From a bacterium (lineage in GTDB: Bacteria; Cyanobacteriota; Vampirovibrionia; Gastranaerophilales; Gastranaerophilaceae), in contig JAFSWA010000071.1 in NCBI GenBank assembly GCA_017444705.1, forward strand, positions 1 to 11,518: DNA of 11,518 nucleotides, in the 5' to 3' direction. Below are positions 1-6,660 of this stretch, piece after piece (position 1 is the stretch's first letter; each line of letters opens with the position of its first letter). The position numbers and the translations under genes were made by a program. Under the pieces are notes generated by a model. The model saw only the letters and a program-made list of their open reading frames with translations. It was not told where the DNA came from and did no database searches.

Positions 1-783
1 CGAAGCTGCCGCCATTACAATATCCCCTATAACATCAAAAGCAACCTCTAACGATTTTGGCTCATTGTACCAAATATTGCCCATTTCAAAACCGCCTTTC
101 AATACGGTTGCAACGTCGAACAAACAGCAATTCATCGTATCACGTCTTGCTGACATATCATGAATATAAATGTAGCCGTCTCTTACCGCTTGTAATTCAG
201 GTACAGTCAGAAAGAATTTTTTGTATAACTCTTTATTTAACTGATTAAATACCAAAGAACGTTTTGTCGAAACAAGTGCGGAATCGGAGTTTGAATTTTC
301 TTTATCTCCTATATACATGATTTTTTGACTTTCTTGATAAACTTTATCAAGCATTTTTACAAAATCTATTTTATAATCTCTGTAATTTCTGTAACTTTTA
401 GCAACTTTCGGGTTAACCATTTCAAGAGCATTTTCGACAATGCAGTGCATTTTATATATTTCAACTTCATTTGTCCTCATTTCCCAAACGCTTTGATTTA
501 CAATATTACAAATGTCTTCAATCTCTTTATCAGTAAATTCAACAATCATTCTTGCCGCTGATTTTTTAATTGCCGTAATTACTTTCTCAATATTATATTC
601 TTCGTTTGTTCCGTCCTTTTTTATAATACGAACATTACTTAAATCAATTTTACGGCTCATTCCTATAATCTTATTCATTGGATTAATACTACCCATGTCA
701 GGTGCTGTCATATTCCCGTTCTTTTCATCGGCTGCCGTTCCGTTAAGGTTGAACACATTTCCCCTGTTTACTTGTTGCTGCAT
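1..783 (-). CDS. nrdD: Anaerobic (class III) ribonucleoside-triphosphate reductase, N-terminal part, runs off left edge
   Basis: Reading the minus strand from an ATG at 783 gives 261 codons without a stop down to base 1, so the gene is partial only because the window ends. The product reduces ribonucleotides to deoxyribonucleotides for DNA synthesis without oxygen, using a glycyl radical installed by NrdG; the radical-bearing C-terminus lies outside the window. Seen: a polar ~50-residue N-terminus; an ATP-cone regulatory domain at about 51-140 (VRIIKKDGTNEEYN near its start, a YRNYRDYK end); then the family signatures NSNSDSALVSTKRSL (163-177), RDGYIYIHDM (201-210), MNCCLFD (217-223) and VLKGGFEMGN (227-236). 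These match NrdD and not aerobic class I/II enzymes. An AAAGGAG ribosome site at 790-796, six bases before the ATG, supports this start. An in-frame ATG at 877-879 would add 32 residues without a stop and is less likely. Identity is confident; the start is moderately so. Confidence 0.95.
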   Translation of the reverse strand, partial: MQQQVNRGNVFNLNGTAADEKNGNMTAPDMGSINPMNKIIGMSRKIDLSNVRIIKKDGTNEEYNIEKVITAIKKSAARMIVEFTDKEIEDICNIVNQSVWEMRTNEVEIYKMHCIVENALEMVNPKVAKSYRNYRDYKIDFVKMLDKVYQESQKIMYIGDKENSNSDSALVSTKRSLVFNQLNKELYKKFFLTVPELQAVRDGYIYIHDMSARRDTMNCCLFDVATVLKGGFEMGNIWYNEPKSLEVAFDVIGDIVMAAAS

Positions 784-958
784 AATAATCTCCTTTCTGT
801 TTTGTGATTTTAGGTTAAAATATCCTACACGGATTAACCTTAGTTTTTCATCCGCTTCCGAAAAATTAGTTTTCGGCATGCTCTCCGCAAGATTATATAT
901 TATGTTTTTCTTGGTATTATGGGGTCCCCACCCCATGCAAATATAAATTGTAATCTAT
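784..958 (-). promoter_or_regulatory. Hairpin-rich 5' leader of nrdD
   Basis: This gene-free stretch would be transcribed as the nrdD leader. It holds three perfect 7-bp inverted repeats: ATGGGGT/ACCCCAT (919-925 with 930-936, loop of four identical bases), CCGAAAA/TTTTCGG (858-864 with 870-876, five-base loop) and AGGTTAA/TTAACCT (812-818 with 834-840, with an ATCC/GGAT inner stem as an alternative top). None is followed by a U-run on the minus strand, so they do not look like intrinsic terminators. The last hairpin sits ~15 bases ahead of the ribosome site. I do not recognise a known riboswitch class. Bases 784-879 could instead be coding, as an in-frame N-terminal extension of NrdD. Confidence 0.4.
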
Positions 959-964
959 ACATTT

Positions 965-993
965 ATCATAAAGAAATTTTTTTCTAAAATCAA
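965..993 (-). promoter_or_regulatory. Candidate sigma70-type promoter for nrdD
   Basis: On the minus strand, TTGATT (988-993) and TATGAT (965-970) are separated by exactly 17 bases, giving 4/6 and 5/6 matches to the consensus -35 and -10. Transcription would begin near 958 and leave a leader of about 175 bases before the nrdD ATG at 783. The surroundings are AT-rich, so chance matches are possible, but the spacing and position are right. Confidence 0.5.
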
Positions 994-1070
994 TAATTTA
1001 TTTCAAAAAGTAAACCAAAAAGATGAGTTTTTCGTGAATTTTTTAATTTTATTATTACTGTTTTGATATT

Positions 1071-1109
1071 CTGATTTTTAAAAATTATTACATAATATTT
1101 ACAAATCAG
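1071..1109. repeat. Imperfect 39-base palindrome between nrdD and the acyltransferase gene
   Basis: CTGATTT (1071-1077) is exactly mirrored by AAATCAG (1103-1109). The AT-rich interior also folds back nearly completely, apart from small offsets. It begins 40 bases past the stop of the leftward acyltransferase gene and lies ~80 bases upstream of the nrdD -35 element. It could end the acyltransferase transcript, although no T-run follows on that strand, or be a protein-binding site. Apart from this palindrome and the nrdD promoter, I see nothing else in 994-1148. Confidence 0.4.
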
Positions 1110-1148
1110 GCTATATTTACTATATTAATCCGCTCGTATTTTATTATC

Positions 1149-1883
1149 TTATTTTTTATACAAGACCCTTGAAATTTCTTTTGTTACCTGAGTTTTAAAA
1201 GTTACCTCGTCAGGACATTTTTCCCTAAATTCTTTTGTATTAATTTCACCTAAATAGTTAAGACTAAAAATAACAGGTTCTGAACCGGCTTTATAAAACG
1301 GTTGATGAATAAACAGAAAATCAAAACTTGTTTTTAAATCAAGCATGGCAATATTTTTCCCTGATTTTTGTGCAATCAATGATGCACCTCTTCTGATTTT
1401 AGGGGTTTCATTTTTCCTGTGACGGATTCCCATCGGAAAAATTATGACGTTTAAACCTTTATTGAGCATTTTGTTTGCTTCTTCAACCCATATATCAAGC
1501 GGTTGACCTTCCAATATAAAAAGTAATTTTACCATACCCTTTAAAATTGGGTTGTTTGCCAATCTTTCCGCAACAAAACATGTTGAATAAGGGATTATTG
1601 AAATTAAAATAACAATGTCTATAAAACTCGGATGAGTTGATACAATTACTGAATTTTTTATATTTTTAAGCTTTTCAATATTGCTGACTTCAAGTTTGAG
1701 GATTTTCAGAGTTTTTAACATCCATATAAAAAAAGCAAAAGACTTTTGAAGAATTTCATAATTTTTCATTTTATCTTTATTAAATGCCATCAAAATATAT
1801 CTCACAAAAAGAGTGCTAACTCCAAAAAAAGCAAACAGTAAAATTGAAAGGACGCTCCTTATAAAAGCCTTTATCCTATTCAT
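1149..1883 (-). CDS. Lysophospholipid acyltransferase-like (LPLAT/PlsC family) membrane protein of the polyene-type locus
   Basis: The 244-residue product is related to 1-acyl-glycerol-3-phosphate acyltransferases. In aryl polyene loci such enzymes are thought to transfer the finished acyl chain to a lipid or sugar acceptor at the inner membrane. Seen: a hydrophobic N-terminal anchor at about 8-33; the catalytic HX4D motif as HPSFID with His84 and Asp89; and a block-III region at 149-154 reading FPMGIR where the family normally has FPEGTR, so the acceptor-binding Glu and Thr are replaced. The following basic, RRGA-containing stretch (164-167) is retained. The start ATG (1881-1883) overlaps the stop of the chain-length-factor gene in an ATGA junction, so the two genes are translationally coupled. 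The family is confident; acceptor and activity are not, because of the altered motif. Confidence 0.82.
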   Translation of the reverse strand: MNRIKAFIRSVLSILLFAFFGVSTLFVRYILMAFNKDKMKNYEILQKSFAFFIWMLKTLKILKLEVSNIEKLKNIKNSVIVSTHPSFIDIVILISIIPYSTCFVAERLANNPILKGMVKLLFILEGQPLDIWVEEANKMLNKGLNVIIFPMGIRHRKNETPKIRRGASLIAQKSGKNIAMLDLKTSFDFLFIHQPFYKAGSEPVIFSLNYLGEINTKEFREKCPDEVTFKTQVTKEISRVLYKK

Positions 1884-2488
1884 TTTTCCGCCCTTTCTAT
1901 GGAAAAGATATCGGAATCGATTTTATTCCTCTTTCCGTTGAAAAATTCAATATAATTTTTGTAACTGTCATTTTTCTTTGTATTGTTACGAATTATAAAT
2001 TTATACTTATCCTTATGAGTACCTGTTTTTGTAATATCAAAAGCAAAAGCAATTAATTCATCATTATACACATCAGCATAACAGAACATAGTATTTTCTT
2101 TTGAAATAACAGCCGCCTCTATTCCCGCAGAAATCGAGTTATTACCGGCAGAAAGTGCTGTATATGGAATAGTTTTTGTATAATTCAAAAGAAAAATTCC
2201 TGCCGGATAATTATGAACAGAGCCGGAAAACGTATTCGGGGAAACCTCTTTTTCGGAAGTGTATTGCTCAATTATTTTTATAAGTCGGTCAAATTCTCCA
2301 GTTTGAGATGAAAATACAAGGTTTTTAGTATTCTCACTTATGGTTTTATTTAAAAGATAAACAACTCCTTTATCAATTCTGCTAAGCCGTCTTTTAATAA
2401 TCATCGGGAGAAATCCCACATCAATAACTTCCGCAGGTTTTATTTGATTAAACTTGTTTACATAAAATTCTATAAATTTCTCTTTCAT
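1880..2488 (-). CDS. Beta-ketoacyl synthase-like chain length factor (N-terminal-like ketosynthase domain, ApeC type)
   Basis: This 202-residue half-length ketosynthase relative resembles the ketosynthase N-terminal-like domain (Pfam PF13723 type) found in aryl polyene and flexirubin loci. There it partners a full ketosynthase and is thought to set chain length rather than catalyse. Seen: FLPMIIKRRLSR at 26-37, the usual opening of this family; SPNTFSGSVHNYPAG at 83-97; and TALSAGNNSISAG at 110-122. The last stretch lines up with the TACSSG nucleophile motif of real ketosynthases, with Leu112 in place of Cys. No catalytic His motifs follow. The gene is divergent from the ketosynthase at 2527, its likely partner, and coupled to the acyltransferase downstream. 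No clear ribosome site precedes the ATG at 2486-2488; a TATAAT-like element sits only ~15 bases upstream, so the message may be leaderless or nearly so. Confidence 0.8.
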   Translation of the reverse strand: MKEKFIEFYVNKFNQIKPAEVIDVGFLPMIIKRRLSRIDKGVVYLLNKTISENTKNLVFSSQTGEFDRLIKIIEQYTSEKEVSPNTFSGSVHNYPAGIFLLNYTKTIPYTALSAGNNSISAGIEAAVISKENTMFCYADVYNDELIAFAFDITKTGTHKDKYKFIIRNNTKKNDSYKNYIEFFNGKRNKIDSDIFSIERAEK

Positions 2489-2526
2489 GCTACTATTATA
2501 TTATAAAATCAATTGAGGTTAAAATA
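2489..2526. promoter_or_regulatory. Short divergent promoter region of the polyene-type locus
   Basis: Only 38 bases separate the two divergent gene starts. They contain overlapping TATTAT/TATAAT-like elements readable on both strands (about 2490-2507). A GAGGT ribosome site (2515-2519) lies seven bases before the TTG start of the rightward ketosynthase gene. No good -35 boxes are visible, so the exact promoters are not fixed. Shared elements would let both arms be switched together. Confidence 0.4.
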
Positions 2527-3657
2527 TTGAAGATAACAAGTTACGAAGCATTGTGTAATTTGGGTAACGATATAAATTCTATTTACGAAAAAGCTCTTAA
2601 CGGCGATACAACCATATTTAAAAATATTGACGGAGTTTTAAAAGAAAGCAATATAAGAGCCGGTGTAATCAGTTGTCCTTTGCCAAAAATAGATGAGACT
2701 GATTTTAACATAAGATGTAATCAGGCAATTTTAAAAACCCTAAACCTGCTTGATAAAGAGATAGAAATATTAAAAGAAAAATATATTCCTGACAGAATCG
2801 GAGTTGTTGTGGCGACAACAAATTCCGGTGTGGAGGAATTTGAAAAAACAAATAACCCCAAATATTATGAATTGGGAAACCCTGCTCGTTTTATAAGAAA
2901 AACTCTCGGAATTAAAAATTTTTGTACAACCGTTTCAACAGCCTGTTCATCAGGAATAAAGGCATTTTCTCTTGCAAGAGATTTACTGAATAATAATATT
3001 TCCGATGCAGTAATTGTAGCTTGCTGTGATACTTTGGCAAAAGTACCGATATACGGATTTCATTCGTTGGAAGTTTTATCTCAAAAACCGACAATTCCGT
3101 TTTCAAAAGACAGAGCAGGAATGAATATGGGTGAAGCCTGTACTGTTTTTATTACAGAAAAAGAAGCTGATAAGGGAATTGAAGTTATGGGAATAGGGGA
3201 AAGTTCAGATATATACCACTTAACAACTCCTGACCCCGAAGCAAAAGAAGCCGTTATTGCAATAAAAAAGGCTCTCAGCGATGCAAAAATTACTCCCGAT
3301 GAAATCGACTACATAAATGCTCACGGTACAGGAACAATTGCTAATGATATTATGGAAGCAAATGCAATTTACAGTATTTTTAATAATAAAACACCTGTAA
3401 GCTCTACAAAATCATATACGGGACATTGTCTCGGTGCGGCAGCAGGAATAGAAACAGCTCTTTGTTGTAAACTTCTTGATGATTTCAGAGGAAAATTTTA
3501 TCCTAACATAAACGCAGACAATATTGACCCTGAAATATCACAAATAAACCTTGTAAAAAAAGATGATAAATACAAAAAATGTAAAATATGTATGTGCAAT
3601 TCTTTCGGTTTTGGCGGTACAAATGCTATATTAATTTTGGGGAAAAATAATGGATAA
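2527..3657 (+). CDS. Beta-ketoacyl-ACP synthase, ApeO-type condensing enzyme
   Basis: This 376-residue type II ketosynthase condenses an acyl chain with malonyl-ACP in the cytoplasm. The full Cys-His-His catalytic set is present: Cys140 in STACSSG (137-143), His266 in NAHGTGT (264-270) and His300 in KSYTGH (295-300), followed by the C-terminal FGFGGTN (360-366). It is about 30 residues shorter than FabF and its N-terminus lacks the usual RVVVTG strand, as in the ApeO group. The start is a TTG with a well-placed GAGGT site; no better upstream start is seen. It leads a rightward operon and overlaps the dehydratase gene by eight bases. The divergent chain length factor, which lacks the nucleophile, is its probable heterodimer partner. 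The enzyme class is certain; the product it helps make is inferred from gene order. Confidence 0.92.
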   Translation: MKITSYEALCNLGNDINSIYEKALNGDTTIFKNIDGVLKESNIRAGVISCPLPKIDETDFNIRCNQAILKTLNLLDKEIEILKEKYIPDRIGVVVATTNSGVEEFEKTNNPKYYELGNPARFIRKTLGIKNFCTTVSTACSSGIKAFSLARDLLNNNISDAVIVACCDTLAKVPIYGFHSLEVLSQKPTIPFSKDRAGMNMGEACTVFITEKEADKGIEVMGIGESSDIYHLTTPDPEAKEAVIAIKKALSDAKITPDEIDYINAHGTGTIANDIMEANAIYSIFNNKTPVSSTKSYTGHCLGAAAGIETALCCKLLDDFRGKFYPNINADNIDPEISQINLVKKDDKYKKCKICMCNSFGFGGTNAILILGKNNG

Positions 3658-4105
3658 CAAAAAATATCTTGAAACAATTTTGCCGCATAAAGATTCAATG
3701 GTTTTGATTGATGATATTATAGATTACAACATAGATGAAAAATGGTTGAAAACAGCAGTTACAATAAGAAAAGACAGCATTTTTTATGACAGGGAATTAA
3801 ACGGTATTGATTCTTCTGTTGGAATAGAATATATGGCACAATCAATAGGCTGTTATGCTTATTTCAAAAAAAAATTAAAAGTACCTGAAATCGGTTATCT
3901 TTTAGGTACAAGACTTTATAACAATGCAACAAAAATTTTTGAACTCGGAAAAACTTATTATATAACGGTTAAAGAGGTTTTTGTAGCTGAAATTTCTTCA
4001 TTTGAATGTTTCATATATAATGAAGATTATGAAGAAATCGCAAGTGCAACAATTAATGTTTATCAGGATAACGATGAAAAAATAAAGGAAATGTTACATG
4101 GATAA
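3650..4105 (+). CDS. ApeP-type 3-hydroxyacyl-ACP dehydratase (hotdog fold)
   Basis: The 151-residue protein would remove water from 3-hydroxyacyl-ACP to form the double bonds of the chain. It belongs to the FabZ-related hotdog proteins of aryl polyene loci. Seen: LPHKDSMVLIDDI (11-23), the characteristic opening; SSVGIEYMAQSIG (55-67) on the central helix with the conserved Glu60; GYLLGTRLYNNATKIFELG (97-115); and the IASATINVYQ end. The FabZ-style GHFP histidine is not at its usual place (FYDREL here), which fits the ApeP subgroup. ApeP in characterised systems works with a second dehydratase, ApeI, not seen here. The ATG overlaps the ketosynthase stop by eight bases and has a GGGGA ribosome site inside that gene, which shows tight operon coupling. 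Confidence 0.85.
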   Translation: MDNKKYLETILPHKDSMVLIDDIIDYNIDEKWLKTAVTIRKDSIFYDRELNGIDSSVGIEYMAQSIGCYAYFKKKLKVPEIGYLLGTRLYNNATKIFELGKTYYITVKEVFVAEISSFECFIYNEDYEEIASATINVYQDNDEKIKEMLHG

Positions 4106-4820
4106 AACGGTTTTAGTTACAGGTTCAAGCAGAGGTATCGGCAGAGAAACCGCAATATATCTTGCAAAAAACGGGTTCGACATTGTTCTTCACTACAATA
4201 AAAATAAAGAAAAAACTCTTGAAGTCCAAAAAATTATTGAAGACTTGGGCAGAAATGTAAGAATATTACAGTTCGATGTTTCAGACAGAAATAAGACTAA
4301 AAAAGTGTTATTAAAAGATATTGAAAAATACGGTATTTACTACGGAGTTGTCGTAAATGCCGGAATAAATGCCGATAATCCGTTTCCCGCAATGGAAGAT
4401 TCCGAGTGGGACAGAGTTATAAATACAAATCTAAACGGTTTTTATAACACTCTTCGTCCGATAATTTTGGAAATGATACAAAACAGAAAAGGCAGAATTG
4501 TTGCACTTTCATCAATTTCCGGTTTAACGGGAAACAGGGGGCAGATAAATTACAGTGCTTCAAAAGCCGGAATTATAGGCGCCGTAAAAGCATTGAGCAG
4601 AGAGGTTGCAAAAAGAAACATAACCGTAAACTGTGTAGCCCCCGGAGTAATAGAATCTGATATGACTTCAAATATCCCGTTTGATATGATAAAAGACTCT
4701 ATTCCTATGAGAAGAATGGGAACAGCAAAAGAAGTTGCAAGTGCAATTAATTATCTTTTCAGTGAGGATGCGTCATATGTTACAGGGCAGGTAATTTCCG
4801 TAAACGGAGGAATGTATTAA
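4098..4820 (+). CDS. fabG: 3-oxoacyl-ACP reductase (FabG-type ketoreductase, ApeQ position)
   Basis: The 240-residue short-chain dehydrogenase reduces the 3-keto group formed by the ketosynthase, using NAD(P)H. Seen: TGSSRGIG (8-15) for cofactor binding; NAGI (87-90); and the catalytic set Asn111, Ser139, Tyr152 and Lys156 in the usual Ser-x12-Tyr-x3-Lys spacing. The PG motif (NCVAPGVIESDM) and the C-terminal SYVTGQVISVNGGMY are typical of FabG. It overlaps the dehydratase gene by eight bases (AAGGAA ribosome site at 4085-4090). Its stop shares one base with the next start (TAATG). The length is normal and nothing is broken. It may serve the locus only or also housekeeping fatty-acid synthesis; its position favours the former. 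Confidence 0.92.
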   Translation: MDKTVLVTGSSRGIGRETAIYLAKNGFDIVLHYNKNKEKTLEVQKIIEDLGRNVRILQFDVSDRNKTKKVLLKDIEKYGIYYGVVVNAGINADNPFPAMEDSEWDRVINTNLNGFYNTLRPIILEMIQNRKGRIVALSSISGLTGNRGQINYSASKAGIIGAVKALSREVAKRNITVNCVAPGVIESDMTSNIPFDMIKDSIPMRRMGTAKEVASAINYLFSEDASYVTGQVISVNGGMY

Positions 4821-6046
4821 TGGAAAGACGGGTTGTTGTAACGGGTATGGCATTGACGGATCCATTAGGTTCTACCCTTGGCGGTTCTTTTGAAAGACTG
4901 CATAAGCTTGAAAATTGTATTGAGTATGATAAAGAATTGGAGACATACAAGGGGCTGCATACAAGACTTGATGCAAAAGTCAGAGATTTTGTCAGACCGG
5001 AAGATTTCAACAGAAAAGTTACAAGAACAATGGGTGATGTAGCAATTATGTCAGTTACGACAGCAAAACAGGCACTCTTTGATGCAGGACTTTTAAATTC
5101 CGAGATAATAACAAGCGGACAAACAGGTGTAAGTTACGGTTCCTGCAACGGTTCATCCGAACCGATAGCGGATTTTTACACAATGTGTGTAAATCACGAA
5201 GTAAAAAACCTTAATTCCGGCTCATATATCAGAATGATGTCACACACTTCGGCAGTGAATATTTCACTTTATTTTAAAACACACGGGAGAATTATTCCGA
5301 CTTCAACAGCATGTACATCAGGCTCAATGGCAGTAGGATATGCCTATGAAACAATAAAATCAGGTATTCAAACGGTAATGATAGCGGGCGGAGCCGAAGA
5401 ACATAACCCGAGCCATATCGGAGTTTTTGATACACTTTTTGCAACAAGTGTTAAAAATAATACCCCAAAATTAACTCCGTCTCCTTTTGACAGAGATAGG
5501 GACGGGCTTGTTATTGGCGACGGGTCCGGGACTTTAATATTGGAAGAATATGAACACGCAAAACAAAGAGGTGCAAAAATTTATGCCGAGATTGTAGGTT
5601 TTGCGACAAATACAGACGGTACACATATTACAAACCCAAATGCCGATATGATGGCAGAGGTTATGAGATTGGCACTTGATAATGCTGATTAAAAACCGCA
5701 GGACATAGGCTATATAAATGCTCACGGTACAGGCACCATAAATGGAGATATTGCGGAATCACAAGCCACTAATAAAATTTTCGGCAAAAATGCAATAATC
5801 AGCAGCTTGAAAAGCTATACCGGGCATACGCTTGGTGCTTGCGGGGCAATTGAAGCAATTATGAGCATTATGATGATGAATAATAATTGGTTCTGTCCGA
5901 CATTAAATCTTAAAAATCCTGATGATAAGTGTGCGGAACTTGATTACATTATGAATGAACCAAGAATTATTGATACTCAGTATATAATGAGTAATAACTT
6001 TGCTTTTGGAGGAATTAATACTTCTTTGATTTTTAAAAAGGTTTAA
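4820..6046 (+). pseudogene. Second beta-ketoacyl-ACP synthase (ApeR/FabF-like), interrupted by one in-frame TAA at 5690-5692
   Basis: The full frame has 409 codons, the normal length for a FabF-like ketosynthase, but codon 291 is TAA. Before it: RVVVTG (4-9), the nucleophile Cys165 in STACTSG (162-168) and IGDGSG (232-237). After it, in the same frame: YINAHGTGT with His302, KSYTGHTLGACGAIEA with His336, and FAFGGINTSL. The stop falls where relatives carry a hydrophobic residue before KP(E/Q)DI, so a TTA to TAA change explains it. A 290-residue product would lack both catalytic histidines and should be inactive. Conservation beyond the stop means the change is recent, a sequencing error, or read through. 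The ATG has GGAGG at 4806-4810. The in-frame TTG at 5807 lies inside the KSYTGH strand and is not a credible start. It is the fourth gene of the operon; the PPTase gene follows directly. Confidence 0.88.
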
Positions 6047-6568
6047 ATGAAGATTTTTTACATAGATATTGAAGAAACAAAAAAAAAGATTAGCAAAACC
6101 GAATTGAATAAATATGCCGATATTGAATTAAAAAGTGAAAAACGGTTTTTTGAATATACATTAGGTCGTTTTCTCGTTAAAAATGTTGCTAAAAATATTT
6201 ATAATATTGATGATGAGATTATTTTAAATCAGAGCGGCAAGCCTCAATTTAAAAATAACGGGATTTATTTTAGCATTTCTCACACAAAAGGGCTTGTTGC
6301 AGTGTGTTTTGATGAAACACCTTGCGGAATAGACATTGAATTTATGAAAGAACGGAATTTGAAAGAAGTTTCAAAATATTACGGTATAAAATTTGATAAC
6401 ATTGAAAAATTTTACAAATTTTGGACAAAACAAGAAGCCGTGTACAAATTGAACGATGATGTCAAAGATTTTTATTCCGAAAAATTTTTAGATAAATATT
6501 ATTTAACTGTTGTTTCGGGGAAAAAATTTTCACATAAAATAATAACGAAAAAATTAATTATACTTTGA
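6047..6568 (+). CDS. 4'-phosphopantetheinyl transferase (Sfp/AcpT superfamily)
   Basis: The 173-residue enzyme moves the phosphopantetheine arm of CoA onto a serine of an acyl carrier protein, converting it to its active holo form. Seen: GKPQF (64-68), FSISHTKGLVAVC (75-87), the Mg-binding GIDIE (94-98, Asp96 and Glu98) and FWTKQEAVYK (125-134, with the Trp-x-Lys-x-Glu-Ala signature). It is at the short end for the group and ends in a basic tail. The ATG comes directly after the ketosynthase stop and has an AAAAAGG ribosome site (6035-6041) within it, so it depends on the same transcript. A dedicated transferase implies a dedicated carrier protein, yet none is encoded in the window. Confidence 0.88.
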   Translation: MKIFYIDIEETKKKISKTELNKYADIELKSEKRFFEYTLGRFLVKNVAKNIYNIDDEIILNQSGKPQFKNNGIYFSISHTKGLVAVCFDETPCGIDIEFMKERNLKEVSKYYGIKFDNIEKFYKFWTKQEAVYKLNDDVKDFYSEKFLDKYYLTVVSGKKFSHKIITKKLIIL

Positions 6569-6583
6569 AAACATTTGTAAAAT

Positions 6584-6620
6584 TTTGTTAAATCAGAATA
6601 AAAAATATAACAAATTTTTT
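6584..6620 (+). terminator. Weak candidate terminator of the rightward operon
   Basis: TTTGTTA (6584-6590) pairs with TAACAAA (6608-6614) around a 17-base loop and is followed by six T (6615-6620). It stands 16 bases past the PPTase stop. The stem is AT-rich and the loop long, so it would be weak; the position and T-run are the main support. Confidence 0.4.
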
Positions 6621-6660
6621 AATTTAATGTTTTACTTAATATGTAAGCTTTGGAGTATTT

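Noticed and set aside
512..946. Plus-strand hydrophobic open frame overlapping the nrdD start
   Set aside because: It is antisense to clear NrdD coding sequence and its leader; the residues are a by-product of the AT-rich opposite strand.
784..958. Known riboswitch (cobalamin, TPP, THF, preQ1, yybP-ykoY)
   Set aside because: I could not find the conserved core motifs of any of these; only the hairpins are supported.
5690..5692. TAA as a sense codon (altered genetic code) or selenocysteine/pyrrolysine
   Set aside because: TAA ends the neighbouring ketosynthase, dehydratase, ketoreductase, PPTase and prepilin genes at their expected lengths, and selenocysteine and pyrrolysine use TGA and TAG.
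3313..5733. Identical 20-base stretch in both ketosynthase genes (3313-3332 and 5714-5733) as a recombination repeat
   Set aside because: It encodes the conserved INAHGTG active-site motif, so shared ancestry and constraint explain it.
5807..6046. Independent 79-residue gene from a TTG start
   Set aside because: It is the C-terminal part of the interrupted ketosynthase in the same frame; the TTG encodes a Leu inside the conserved KSYTGH region.
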